From: Deltaproteobacteria bacterium
Lineage (GTDB): Bacteria > Myxococcota_C > UBA6777
Length of the DNA stretch: 39,514 nt
NCBI GenBank assembly: GCA_002731275.1
Contig: PCBK01000145.1
Location: 1 to 39,514 of the forward strand
Direction of reading: 5' to 3'
This document shows, one piece after another, positions 1 to 11,642 of the stretch (the first letter of the stretch is position 1; each line of letters opens with the position of its first letter). The notes beneath the pieces are model-generated. The model had not been told where the DNA came from, made no database searches, and saw only the letters and a program-made list of their open reading frames with translations. The position numbers and the translations under genes are program-made.

Positions 1-606
1 CAATAAAACGACCCCAAAGGAGACTTTGTCGTTCGCCAGCTCGATCTTTGTCACAAAGACAACGTTTTTGTTGTTCGCCAACTCCTTCACAAACATTTCT
101 CGTGAGTTGTTTCCGTTCTCCAAGTCATCACAAATGACAACCTTCGCCTTTTTCCTTTCGGGAAAGTCATCAAAAGCCACAAAAAACGCATGTATTTTCT
201 GCAAAAACTCGAAAAAAATGACTTCATATGACTTCGCGAACGGCGAAAACTCGAAGGAAATGGAAATGAAAGACTTCGCGAACGGCGAAAACTCGAAGGA
301 AATGGAAATGAAAGACTTCGCGAACAGAAACAACTCGAAGGAAATGGAAATGAAAGACTTCGCGAACAGAAACAACTCGAAGGAAATGGAAACGAAAGAC
401 TTCGCGAACGGAAACAACTCGATGAAAGCAACTTTACATGACTTCGCGAACAACAAAGACTCGATGAAAGCGACTTTCTATGACTTCGCGAACGGAAACA
501 ACTCGATGAAAGCGACTTTACATGATTTCGCGAACAACAAAGACTCGATGAAAGTCACTTCACATGGATATCCCAAAGCAAAAACGCACCCGAAGTCACT
601 TTACAT
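1..606. repeat. 42-bp tandem repeat (minisatellite), running off the left edge
   Basis: Eight clear 42-bp units start at 230, 272, 314, 356, 398, 440, 482 and 524, each opening with GACTTCGCGAAC or one change from it. Units 1-4 form one subtype; units 5-8 alternate between two others, as if a two-unit block was duplicated. More degenerate units in the same phase can be followed leftward at 188, 146, 104, 62 and 20, and one decayed 41-bp unit lies to the right at 566-606. The unit length is 14 codons, so the reading frames stay open. It is not a CRISPR array, because every part of the unit is conserved and no unique spacers are present. The repeat lies about 300 bp beyond the 3' end of the cas operon. 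Confidence 0.92.
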
Positions 607-754
607 GGAGATCCCAAAGGTACGCTCGCCTCTGGCTTCGCATCGATCAGAATGCAACAGGAGCTGCTCCTATCTCGGCCCACTGCCCTTCGACATACTC
701 AAGCCAAAACAAACGTGGACAAAAAGTGAACGCATTCACAGCACGCACCGGTAG
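2..754 (+). CDS. Possible 14-residue-repeat protein, C-terminal part (open at left edge)
   Basis: This reading frame is open from the window edge to a stop at 752-754 and spans the whole 42-bp repeat. It gives a 14-residue unit of the type DFANGxNSxKxTxx. The degenerate upstream units still keep a Ser and a Thr/Met at matching columns, which weakly favours coding. The first internal start is a TTG at 26, with no convincing ribosome binding site, so a real gene would begin outside the window. No signal peptide or known domain is visible, and the last 50 or so residues do not repeat. A frame kept open by a 42-bp unit may be a by-product of the repeat, since a shorter frame is also open on the minus strand (87-431). 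Confidence 0.22.
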   Translation, partial: NKTTPKETLSFASSIFVTKTTFLLFANSFTNISRELFPFSKSSQMTTFAFFLSGKSSKATKNACIFCKNSKKMTSYDFANGENSKEMEMKDFANGENSKEMEMKDFANRNNSKEMEMKDFANRNNSKEMETKDFANGNNSMKATLHDFANNKDSMKATFYDFANGNNSMKATLHDFANNKDSMKVTSHGYPKAKTHPKSLYMEIPKVRSPLASHRSECNRSCSYLGPLPFDILKPKQTWTKSERIHSTHR

Positions 755-917
755 TGTAGACATGGACGTCTCTTCCATCACAGCCTCCAAAAATCAAAGA
801 AAACCCCACCAAATGGGAAAATAGATTATTCTCTTGTCACACAGCGACCCTCTCTGGTTCTCCAAAGAATGCTCTCCAAACACCCAAAGAATGCAGCTGA
901 ATCAGATGTCAGGCAAT

Positions 918-2624
918 TCACTCATCGCCAGTGTCGATGGGACGAAACATCCCCAAACCAAAGTGTGCGCCATACCCAACAGCAAGTGGCCCTCGCACCG
1001 GCTTCGAGAAGGTCACCCGAAATCCCTTGGGACTCGCACGACTTCGTCGCCCTCCCCCTCCACGAACGCGCTCCGTCCTGAACTTGTACCAGGCGACCTC
1101 CTTGCCACCCATGACACAAGCCTCTTCCTCGATCGACTCGATACATAACGCCGGCTCATCCTCGCGAAGATACGCCAATAATAAACGCTCCAAGTCGTGC
1201 TTTGGCGAACCAATTTGCCAACCACGTTCATCACACTTAGGCGCACCACTCTTCTTCGTCTTCGGGTGGCGAGTCGCCACAAAAGGCGTCACAGACGTCC
1301 ACACCTTCGACTTTTCAAAGAGCACACATTGACCAGCTTCCTCCTTGAAGCCCGCAAAGTCCTCCGGCCGCCCAACACCTAACAACACGAGCTGAAGCGT
1401 CCTCCCAGACCAAGATAACTTCGAAAAGCGTTCAAGCACACGCCGCGCCTCCTCGTCAAAACCCATCCGCGCATACAATGTAAGATGAGAGATGTGACCC
1501 CGACGCTGCCTCCCTGATGATTCCGGCAAGATAAACACATGACGATGCCCCTTCAACGCGTTCTTATCATCATCACATCCAGAGAGCACCGTGGGTATGG
1601 TTTTGATGCTGCCCCCTTCCACCATTTTATCCGCATAAGACACGAACGCCCTGTGCAATCCTCCCCCAACCTCGATGGCTTCCAACAGACGCGGCAACAC
1701 CTGATCCGCCACAGCAAAACGTGCAACAGTCGGAGAGACAACTCTCTTCCGATTCGCGAGCGCATAAGAGCGCCTGGGACGCATCGCCTCTTTGGGCCGT
1801 CGATAATCCACCCACACACTCCCTGGCGGCCACTGCCAACCGTCCTTGTGAATGTCTGCTGTGTCGAGCTGCAGCGCCTCAAACATCCCAATGGGTAAAG
1901 CATCTTCTATCTTCTGCAGATCCTTCTTGGTGAGCTTGACTTTGGAGACATCCTTCCCCTTTTCATAGGCTTTTTGTTGCTTGATGAAGAGATCTTGTGC
2001 CTCTCTCCTCTCCTTCACACGTTCACGCCATAACCCATAATCAGAAGGCGTCATCGCCTGCAAAAGACGAATCTTTTCATCACCTTCAGGAAGCGCTCCC
2101 TCATCCTCTACAGGACACACATTCATCTCTGGGATATTGGATGGCATCGGAACAAACGACGCCTCAACCCATGACTCTGCTCGCCCAAGATACCCCATCT
2201 TCTCAAGTAATGAAGAGAGAGTGTCTTGCAATGCACTTGAGAGAGAGAGGTCCGGCCAGTACATCCATAGAGGTTGATACTCATTACCTTCCTCTCTCTT
2301 CACATGCAAAAAGGCGTCGAGAATCTTCGTCGTCTTATCCTGTGACGTTTTACCATCGAGAGCGCCGAGGGGCATATAATGTCTCGTGTGTGCAACGACA
2401 CCATCTGGAATATGATAGTGAGGCTGAACAGAGACGAGTTGTTCGATCAGCGCCCTCATCTGCGCCTCTTCAATGTCTCCACCTTTGAGATGCCAGCAGG
2501 CGAGTAACGCACGGTATATCCGCCAGGGTGAAGGCGGCCACTCGATCGCACCTTCGTTGACCTGACGGTCCCAGGGCGTCGCGTGATACCGACCCGTCAA
2601 AAAGCGAAATTTGATCGCAAACAT
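918..2624 (-). CDS. csb2: Type I-G CRISPR-associated Cas5-Cas6 fusion Csb2 (GSU0054 family)
   Basis: A 568-residue RAMP-type protein. In type I-G (formerly I-U) systems Csb2 combines the Cas5 role (holding the crRNA 5' handle in Cascade) with the Cas6 role (cutting pre-crRNA). The N-terminus, RFLTGRYHATPW followed by NEGAIEWPPSPWRIYRALLA, is the family signature. The C-terminal region is Gly/Arg-rich near residues 525-545 (RVRGGGGRRSR) and ends in a glycine-rich RAMP-like stretch. The ATG at 2624 has a strong GAGGGGGG four bases upstream. It is the last gene of the cas3-csx17-csb1-csb2 operon and starts 10 bp after csb1 ends. I identified the family from the sequence but could not point to the Cas6 catalytic residues. 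Confidence 0.93.
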   Translation of the reverse strand: MFAIKFRFLTGRYHATPWDRQVNEGAIEWPPSPWRIYRALLACWHLKGGDIEEAQMRALIEQLVSVQPHYHIPDGVVAHTRHYMPLGALDGKTSQDKTTKILDAFLHVKREEGNEYQPLWMYWPDLSLSSALQDTLSSLLEKMGYLGRAESWVEASFVPMPSNIPEMNVCPVEDEGALPEGDEKIRLLQAMTPSDYGLWRERVKERREAQDLFIKQQKAYEKGKDVSKVKLTKKDLQKIEDALPIGMFEALQLDTADIHKDGWQWPPGSVWVDYRRPKEAMRPRRSYALANRKRVVSPTVARFAVADQVLPRLLEAIEVGGGLHRAFVSYADKMVEGGSIKTIPTVLSGCDDDKNALKGHRHVFILPESSGRQRRGHISHLTLYARMGFDEEARRVLERFSKLSWSGRTLQLVLLGVGRPEDFAGFKEEAGQCVLFEKSKVWTSVTPFVATRHPKTKKSGAPKCDERGWQIGSPKHDLERLLLAYLREDEPALCIESIEEEACVMGGKEVAWYKFRTERVRGGGGRRSRASPKGFRVTFSKPVRGPLAVGYGAHFGLGMFRPIDTGDE

Positions 2625-2634
2625 ATATCCCCCC

Positions 2635-5828
<3,194 letters not shown>

Positions 5829-5870
5829 CAGACGTACTCCTCATGTGGGAAAAGGGGGTTTGTTTCTATT

Positions 5871-5948
5871 GGGGGATTTAAAATCCCCCTGGCGCGAACT
5901 TCGTTCTTGCCTTCCCCAACAGTTGCACCCCTCACGGGGTGAGGTTGG
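5871..5948. repeat. Three-hairpin element between cas3 and csx17
   Basis: Three adjacent inverted repeats fill the gap between cas3 and csx17. The first (5871-5889) has perfect 9-bp arms GGGGGATTT/AAATCCCCC around one base. The second (5891-5911) has imperfect 9-base arms around TTC. The third (5916-5948) has an inner stem CACCCC/GGGGTG with loop TCAC and outer arms CCAAC/GTTGG. There is no long T-run on the minus strand right after the hairpins, so it does not look like a simple terminator. In the operon mRNA it could block decay, cause partial termination, or simply be a dispersed palindromic element. A similar CCCC-TACGG-GG motif lies in the right-hand array near 38,676. Confidence 0.75.
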
Positions 5949-5976
5949 CGCTTTGCTTTAGAGGACATAGGGGTTT

Positions 5977-8538
5977 TTATTTGCATGGAGTTTCCTTCTC
6001 TTTGCAGGCGTTGGCGCTACCTTCCCAGTCAGACAATCGCAAAATCGTCTCCAAGAATGCCATTCGAAATGGACCCAACTCAGCATCATCTCTCAACGCG
6101 AGCATCCGCTCTAGCCAGCTCCCGGCTCCCATTTTCATCACGGAGAGATCGAGCTTGAAGGATTCGAGTGTTCTCCCCTCACAGAGTCCGTTGATGGCTG
6201 GCAACACAATCCCCGCAGGAAGCTCGTCACCATCCCACACGCCCCTCGCGTACAAACACGTATCATCTGTGGGGACGTTCTCACCAGGCAATGCACGTAA
6301 CGAGAGCCGAATTTTCCCGTGGTGTGACGCGATCAGGTAGGCAATGAGATCTTTCTTTTCGGTCTCTTGCTCATCTTGTAACCACGCAAGCGCCGACGCC
6401 AGCTCATGTCGGAAGTACTTTCTGCTTGTGTTACCGCGATGGTGATTGGATTTCGCCCAAAAGATCCCCTCTCCACTTTCAGGTGGAGGTTCAAGCTCCG
6501 TTTTGTCATCACCTCGAAAAGGAGATAACAACCGATCTTGGAACACATGATGCGCCTTTCCGACATCGTGCCATTGTGCAGATCTTTTCAGCGCATATTT
6601 GTATGGTTCGAGTTCATCGAGATGGCCAAAGTGAGGGAGAATGTCCTCAAGAGCCTTCACCACATCATCGAGGTGCTCTGTCAACGAAAGCCAACAACCT
6701 TTTTTGTTCGGGCGGCTTGTGCTTGTGTCGTGATCGTCATCCATCCCATTGAAGCGTTTTGCATCCTCAAGACTCACAAGCTCAACAGCAGGAGCTCCCT
6801 TTTTGGGTTTCTCACCAGTCCACCCTAGCGACGCATCGTAGCCACCAGCCCTTTGACGCAACATGATAGTCATTCCAGGCTGGAGCTTTGTGTAACCTTC
6901 TTTGGGTGTCCAATCAGGTGCGACACCTCGCCACTCTTTGTCCAGGTAATCCCACGTCCAGGCGTCTGCTTCTTTGAGAGACTTCAGAAAATCTTTGGCA
7001 GCACCGATCGAAACAGCACATAGCTCGTCGCGTACAGGCTGCAGACACTCTTCTTTTGAAGGTGCCTCCTTGAAATCACGCCAATAAAAACGGACATCTG
7101 TATCTTCTTCGTCTCTGATATAGCCAGAGATATCGAGCTGGTCACCACATAGATCTGGTGTTGTATCAAACAAGGCAAGAAGATCTTTTCTCCGGAGCAC
7201 TGGCCGATAAACTTTGGGGGGGTTGTATGTATCTGCGATCGCCTTGAGAGAACCAGGTCCAGCATCATCTCCCAACTTCTCCAACAAGTGACGAGCAACA
7301 AACATCTCTTCTAGCGTGTAGGGTAAAGACTCGCCTCGAAGGGTATTCTCTTCTTTCTTCAGCGCGTCGATAGTGTCTTTGTCTGTGTTGAGATCGATCC
7401 AATAGATCGAGGCATGTGTATTCTTTCCTCCCTCGCGATTGCATCGACCAAATCGCTGCACAAGAGAAGGCCACATTGCAAGCTCTGTGATCATCATATC
7501 TGCGGAGATATCGAGACCAGCTTCGATCGCCTGCGTAGCGACAACGATCTCGGCCTTGCGCTTCTCAGGAAACAAGGATGATTCAAGTGCTCTGCGTTCA
7601 TAGGGTCGAAAGCGGGAATGGATCAACGCGAGCTTGCCTTCATCGAAGTGCGCCTTCAATGCTTTATACACACCTTGTGCACGATCGACCCTGTTGAGGA
7701 CAACGAGGGTAAAGTGCCCATCTTTATGGAGCTCTTTGATCTTGTTTGCGAGATCAATGGTGTATTGTTTTCGCTCATCTTTTTTGGAATACCCAAACAC
7801 AACATCATCGAGCCTTTGAATCTTTTTACGAGCCCCAACCCTCGCCTGTACCTGAGCGATCGTCAGATCATTTTCAGAGAGGCATACAGATGTGTACTCA
7901 CCGTGGGGCTTTTTGTAATCGATGGTCTCGATTTGATGGGTGTCGAGGGTGGCGCTCATCCACATCGTATGCGTTGGACCAAACGCTCCCATTTTTTGTC
8001 TGAACGCCTGTAATTGCGCACCTGTCTCGATCCCAACACCAATGAGCTGTGTTTCATCAAAGACCCACATCACGTCATTATTGAGCCACCCAAAGTGCAT
8101 CGGCCAGCGATAAGGCCCCATCGCATACCCACGATTCAGCGCACGAGACAACAAGATATCTTGTGTCCCAATCAACAACGCAGGGCGCTCGTTTTGGGTA
8201 AGCCACTTATCATCAATCTCTCCCCCCATCATGATCGAGACGAGAGGTTTCTCCTCCTCAGAGATGAGACCAACGTCAACCGCCTTCTCAAACCAATCTT
8301 TTGCAACGTCATGTGTTTGTCGAACGAGCGATCTCATCGGCAAGCAATAGACTAATCTTTTCGGATTGTTCGTGTCTTTTTGATGGTGTTTGAAGAACCA
8401 TGCAAGGAGCACGGCGGCCGTCTTCCCCAAACCTGTAGGGATATCCAACAACTCAGGCCACACATTTGTCGCCAACTCTTGTTGGTATGGGTAGGGATCG
8501 TGCCCTGTGATCGTGCGAAAGAATTCGGTATACTCCAA
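5977..8538 (-). CDS. cas3: Type I-G CRISPR-associated helicase-nuclease Cas3 (helicase then C-terminal HD)
   Basis: An 853-residue Cas3 that would unwind and degrade target DNA after Cascade recruits it. Superfamily-2 helicase motifs are seen in order: motif I DIPTGLGKT (32-40), motif II FDETQ (160-164, as DETQ not DExH, as is usual for this subtype), motif III SATLDT (195-200) and motif VI QRFGRCNREG (361-370). The HD nuclease is C-terminal, with QWHDVGK (H657-D658), H711 and the pair HH at 739-740. HD after the helicase is the I-G arrangement; in I-E Cas3 HD comes first. The start is a TTG at 8538 with AAGGAG eight bases upstream; no ATG competes. First gene of the effector operon, 249 bp downstream of the WYL regulator. 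Confidence 0.95.
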   Translation of the reverse strand: MEYTEFFRTITGHDPYPYQQELATNVWPELLDIPTGLGKTAAVLLAWFFKHHQKDTNNPKRLVYCLPMRSLVRQTHDVAKDWFEKAVDVGLISEEEKPLVSIMMGGEIDDKWLTQNERPALLIGTQDILLSRALNRGYAMGPYRWPMHFGWLNNDVMWVFDETQLIGVGIETGAQLQAFRQKMGAFGPTHTMWMSATLDTHQIETIDYKKPHGEYTSVCLSENDLTIAQVQARVGARKKIQRLDDVVFGYSKKDERKQYTIDLANKIKELHKDGHFTLVVLNRVDRAQGVYKALKAHFDEGKLALIHSRFRPYERRALESSLFPEKRKAEIVVATQAIEAGLDISADMMITELAMWPSLVQRFGRCNREGGKNTHASIYWIDLNTDKDTIDALKKEENTLRGESLPYTLEEMFVARHLLEKLGDDAGPGSLKAIADTYNPPKVYRPVLRRKDLLALFDTTPDLCGDQLDISGYIRDEEDTDVRFYWRDFKEAPSKEECLQPVRDELCAVSIGAAKDFLKSLKEADAWTWDYLDKEWRGVAPDWTPKEGYTKLQPGMTIMLRQRAGGYDASLGWTGEKPKKGAPAVELVSLEDAKRFNGMDDDHDTSTSRPNKKGCWLSLTEHLDDVVKALEDILPHFGHLDELEPYKYALKRSAQWHDVGKAHHVFQDRLLSPFRGDDKTELEPPPESGEGIFWAKSNHHRGNTSRKYFRHELASALAWLQDEQETEKKDLIAYLIASHHGKIRLSLRALPGENVPTDDTCLYARGVWDGDELPAGIVLPAINGLCEGRTLESFKLDLSVMKMGAGSWLERMLALRDDAELGPFRMAFLETILRLSDWEGSANACKEKETPCK

Positions 8539-8613
8539 GGTGACTTCTCCTTCTCGTTAGATCATACAAAGAGAAATTAAGTTCTTACCTCTTCAACGAA
8601 AGAAGAGATATAC

Positions 8614-8648
8614 ATCTGACAGATCATGTCATTTTCACGTTAACGTGA
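8614..8648. promoter_or_regulatory. Two palindromes upstream of cas3 (candidate regulator sites)
   Basis: In the 249-bp gap between the WYL regulator and cas3 there is a perfect 14-bp palindrome TCACGTTAACGTGA (8635-8648) and, 10 bp nearer cas3, an 11-bp one with arms ATCTG/CAGAT (8614-8624). They sit about 75-110 bp upstream of the cas3 start, where a promoter for the operon would be expected. I could not assign clear -35/-10 boxes. Binding by the adjacent WYL protein is an inference from position only. Confidence 0.4.
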
Positions 8649-8787
8649 TATTTCAACGGTCTCAAAACGAATTGTAACAAGAGGGTGTGACAAATAGCGT
8701 CAAACCCACCAGATGTTCAGGAAACCCCGACACAACAATAGTGACATAAACACCTAAAAACATGATAGATACATGCACACACTTTTT

Positions 8788-9750
8788 TCACATAGGTTGT
8801 TGGAGGAAGGCGCTCACAGCCTCCAATACTTGCTGCTTAAGGCTTTGTGGCTCTAACACATGACAATCGGGTCCAATATAAAGGATACGACGCACGATCG
8901 CAGCTTCACCACCGCTCTCGAAGGCGATCTCGACACCATCTTCGACCTCACAGATCGTTTGTGTTGGATGAAAAAAGAGCTCCTTGGCCCAATGTGCGGT
9001 CTTTCCCTTGATAAGGAGACGCACCTTTTGTACGGGGGTAGAACGCATCCCATCGAAGGTTTCCTTTGTAAACTGCTCCAGATCAAAGCGTCTTTCTTCG
9101 GGGGAGAACGTCTCCTCAAGCGCGTGGGCCTGACGAATACGATTTGCGTTGAGGTAAACAAACTTTTGTTTTTCGAGATGGTACACGATGAGATGTAGGC
9201 CGCGAACCGTCAACTTAAGGAAGAAAGGTTCAACTTTTATCCAGCTCTCCTCGCCACGATTTGCGCTGAAGTAAAGCAACTCAAGCCGCTGATGTTCGAG
9301 TGTCGCTTGCAAAAGAAGCTCATGAAAAGAAGCTTGTATTTGTGGCGTGGGAAAATCGGTCTGATAGACTTGTGGTAATTGCTGTGCCTTCCGCCAACTT
9401 TGGCCTTTTTGAAAGCGTTCAACGCGCTCAAGTGCGGCGGCAAAAGAGTCGAAGAAAGGGAGCTGTTCGAGGGCTTTGAGGGCGTGCTCTTTCCCAACCC
9501 ACAGCGCAGCGAGTTCATCAGGCGTGAAGGCGATCCCTGGAAAGCGATACCAATCTTCGAGATGATATTGATAAGCGTTCTCATGTGAACCAAACACGAT
9601 GGGAAAGCGCGCAGAGAGCGCTTCGAGATCCCGACGCAATGTTCGATCTGACACATCAAATTCAGCCATAAGCTCCTGGAAGGAACACTTCCCAGCTCCT
9701 AACTTGAGTAAGATCTCAAAGCGCCGATTCGTCGTCTCTGTAGAACTCAT
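8788..9750 (-). CDS. WYL-domain transcriptional regulator (HTH + WYL), cas-associated
   Basis: A 320-residue protein with an N-terminal winged HTH of DeoR type (SFQELMAEFDVSDRTLRRDL, about residues 21-40) and a following WYL domain (about residues 130-220, with RLELLYFSANRGEESWIKVEP and a LHLIVYHLEKQK segment). WYL regulators often sit beside CRISPR-Cas and other defence operons and can respond to nucleotides or single-stranded DNA. I chose the ATG at 9750 because GAGAGG lies six bases upstream; a TTG two codons earlier also exists. It is on the same strand as cas3 and directly upstream, so it is the likely regulator of the operon, and may be co-transcribed with it. Confidence 0.88.
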   Translation of the reverse strand: MSSTETTNRRFEILLKLGAGKCSFQELMAEFDVSDRTLRRDLEALSARFPIVFGSHENAYQYHLEDWYRFPGIAFTPDELAALWVGKEHALKALEQLPFFDSFAAALERVERFQKGQSWRKAQQLPQVYQTDFPTPQIQASFHELLLQATLEHQRLELLYFSANRGEESWIKVEPFFLKLTVRGLHLIVYHLEKQKFVYLNANRIRQAHALEETFSPEERRFDLEQFTKETFDGMRSTPVQKVRLLIKGKTAHWAKELFFHPTQTICEVEDGVEIAFESGGEAAIVRRILYIGPDCHVLEPQSLKQQVLEAVSAFLQQPM

Positions 9751-9911
9751 CCACAACCTCTCATATTTCTTTTTCCTCTACACTTTTTTTCTTGCAGTAG
9801 CCTTATATCCGCATAAGACGGTAATATATCACAAATCCCACAAAAGACCACCCTCCTTTTTGGCTGAAAAAGAAGCGTTTTGACAACAAGCGTAGGATAG
9901 ACTCGAATGCG

Positions 9912-10510
9912 ACTCCGACAGACGTTGCACCAGCACAGCACGCTGAACCGCACTTGAACACCCACAGAATCGGGACTCTGCCTCCTGCAGAGTCCTTCTT
10001 GAAGGGGCTTCTCTTCGGGCTTACTTGCCTCGTGCGCTTGCAATATACGCCCCAACAACATGGGGCAAACGATATACACGGGATTTAGCTTAAAATCGGT
10101 TCCAGCGGACGTTGCACTTGCGTCCAAGGCAAGCGCCCTCGTCGGGCTGATTTGCCTCGTACGCTTTGCAACATACGCCTCGACAAACTCTCCTCCCTGA
10201 GCCTTCGGCTCTTCCCTCCTCTCAAGCCTTTCGAGAGGAGGGATCATTTAGCCGACATGTACGGGGGATTCTAGATTTCTGTTCCGGTGGACGTTGCACT
10301 TGTGTCTCCGCAAACTCCCCTGATTCCACTCTACAATCCCCTTCCTGCAGGCGGATATAGCAAGCCATATCCTTATAGTGCTCGGTTGCTTGCGAGCTTT
10401 CAGTGGGTTTTTTGCGTCTTCACTTGCAATCATCCACCTCAACAAACTCACCTCCCTGTCGCTTCGCGACATCCCTCCTCTCAACCCTTTCGAGAGGAGG
10501 GAATAACCAA
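9912..10510. repeat. Left composite repeat array (elements C1-A1-B1)
   Basis: Three related direct elements lie head to tail. C1 starts at about 9912, A1 at 10101 and B1 at 10281. Each opens with a form of CCGGCGGACGTTGCAC. C1 is the most diverged and lacks the shared 3' part. A1 and B1 share a 3' part: GCAACATACGCCTC or a variant, ACAAACTC, then a perfect 11-bp hairpin TCCCTCCTCTC/GAGAGGAGGGA with a 9-base loop (10213-10243 and 10472-10502). B1 carries an extra middle segment with a GGATAT/ATATCC hairpin and GTGGGTTTTTTGCG. The same C-A-B order recurs at 38,630. No transposase, terminal repeats or target duplications are visible. Confidence 0.9.
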
Positions 10511-10811
10511 GCAAAAGATAAAAAACAAAACAGGAGCCATGACCCCTTCAGTTCTCACAAGTGTTTGGACACCTCCCATCTACTCAAGTCTCGGATTCTC
10601 AGCTTACCGAAGAAGGAGTGAGTCATGTTAGGCCATCGGATTCAAAAAGGATACTAAGGATACAGAGGAAGAGACATGAGTAGAGGTTGCAGTTGAAGTC
10701 TGATGTTTCAATCTTCACCAACTTTACAGCACCACAACTTCTCCTCATACCTTGCCAGAAGCTCAATCACTTACCCTTTGACCCTTCGATGATGCCATTG
10801 CTGAGGAGCAA
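10511..10811. other. Gene-free stretch
   Basis: About 300 bp between the left repeat array and the small zinc-ribbon ORF. Short open frames exist but none has a ribosome binding site or a recognisable protein. I see no strong hairpin with a T-run. Confidence 0.5.
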
Positions 10812-11033
10812 TCATGCGCTCTTCTTCCAACTCTCCCTTCGGCATTTTTGGCAGTGGGATTGTATGTATTCGACCCCCCTGTAGTTTCTCTTGCCAAAGT
10901 AAGAAAGAGGAAAGAAAACAGCTTCATCATCATTGGCTGCCTCTGAAACGAAACTGCAGTTTGGACAAGTTTTGAACAATTTACCATCAATCTCTTTGTA
11001 AAGGCTTTTGCGCCCTTTTTCATTTTTACTCAT
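10812..11033 (-). CDS. Small zinc-ribbon protein of unknown function
   Basis: A 73-residue basic protein with a CPNC knuckle near residue 24 and a CQKC knuckle near residue 64, about 40 residues apart. The pattern, with F-x-x-x-Y-F-G-K-R between and CRRE after the last Cys, resembles the zinc-binding N-terminal part of some phage-type HNH or endonuclease VII-like proteins. No HNH catalytic core is present, so it may be a free-standing zinc ribbon or a fragment. I chose the ATG at 11,033 because AGGA lies eight bases upstream; in-frame ATGs at 11,039 and 11,066 would lengthen it. It sits alone in A/T-richer DNA next to repeats, suggesting acquisition from a mobile element. Reality as a gene is likely but not certain. 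Confidence 0.5.
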   Translation of the reverse strand: MSKNEKGRKSLYKEIDGKLFKTCPNCSFVSEAANDDEAVFFPLSYFGKRNYRGVEYIQSHCQKCRRESWKKSA

Positions 11034-11642
11034 TTTCATTTTCCTAAATGAAAACTTGCTCAACATGCACTCTCGGTCTATAGTGACCGACGAAAAAAAA
11101 TGATCGCTGAGCAAGCGGTTAAAGTTGATCCCTATTGGCTTAGGGATTACGAATAAATCGGCAGTTGCCCTTTGTGGTGACTGCTTTTTTTTTACCTCCA
11201 AACAGTCACAAAAAGGGGCCTCCGGTAGCTCTACAAAAGCAGAACCACTAGAGGAAAAGTACCGATTGAACGTTACTGCTCAATGCAACACTTTCAACAA
11301 AATGAATCACAATGACCACAATCAAGCCACTATCTTCAAAGGAGCCACAAGGCAAGTCTGTATACCACCCGACTTTCCCCTTGCAGAAGAAAGAGCACAA
11401 TCAAGTCACTAGAAAGTAGAATAATGCTTTTCTTGAGTAGCGCAAGTATTTTTTCAAAAAACATCAACATCACGCCCCACCCCATCACAAAAAAGAATCA
11501 TAAAATCAAACATGTAAATGAAAAAGAAGTATACCATAGACATGTCTTCCTTTTCATGGGACTCGCATTTCAATGAGAAACAGTTGAAGAGAGAAACGCC
11601 AAAGGCGCCAACAGGAGGGGAAAGCAAAGCCTTCAGGCTGCT
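11034..11642. other. A/T-rich gene-free stretch
   Basis: About 600 bp with poly-A and poly-T runs and only short frames without ribosome binding sites. A weak hairpin CTTG/CAAG followed by TATTTTTTC (about 11,435-11,459, plus strand) is terminator-like but ends no recognised gene. Confidence 0.5.

Noticed and set aside
1-620. The 42-bp repeat as a CRISPR array
   Set aside because: The units are conserved over their full length, period 42, with no unique spacers; type I-G arrays have about 36-bp repeats and about 35-bp spacers.
9912-10510. The composite repeats as insertion sequences
   Set aside because: No transposase, no terminal inverted repeats and no target duplication are seen; the elements are too short and are tandem, so a mobile origin is unproven.
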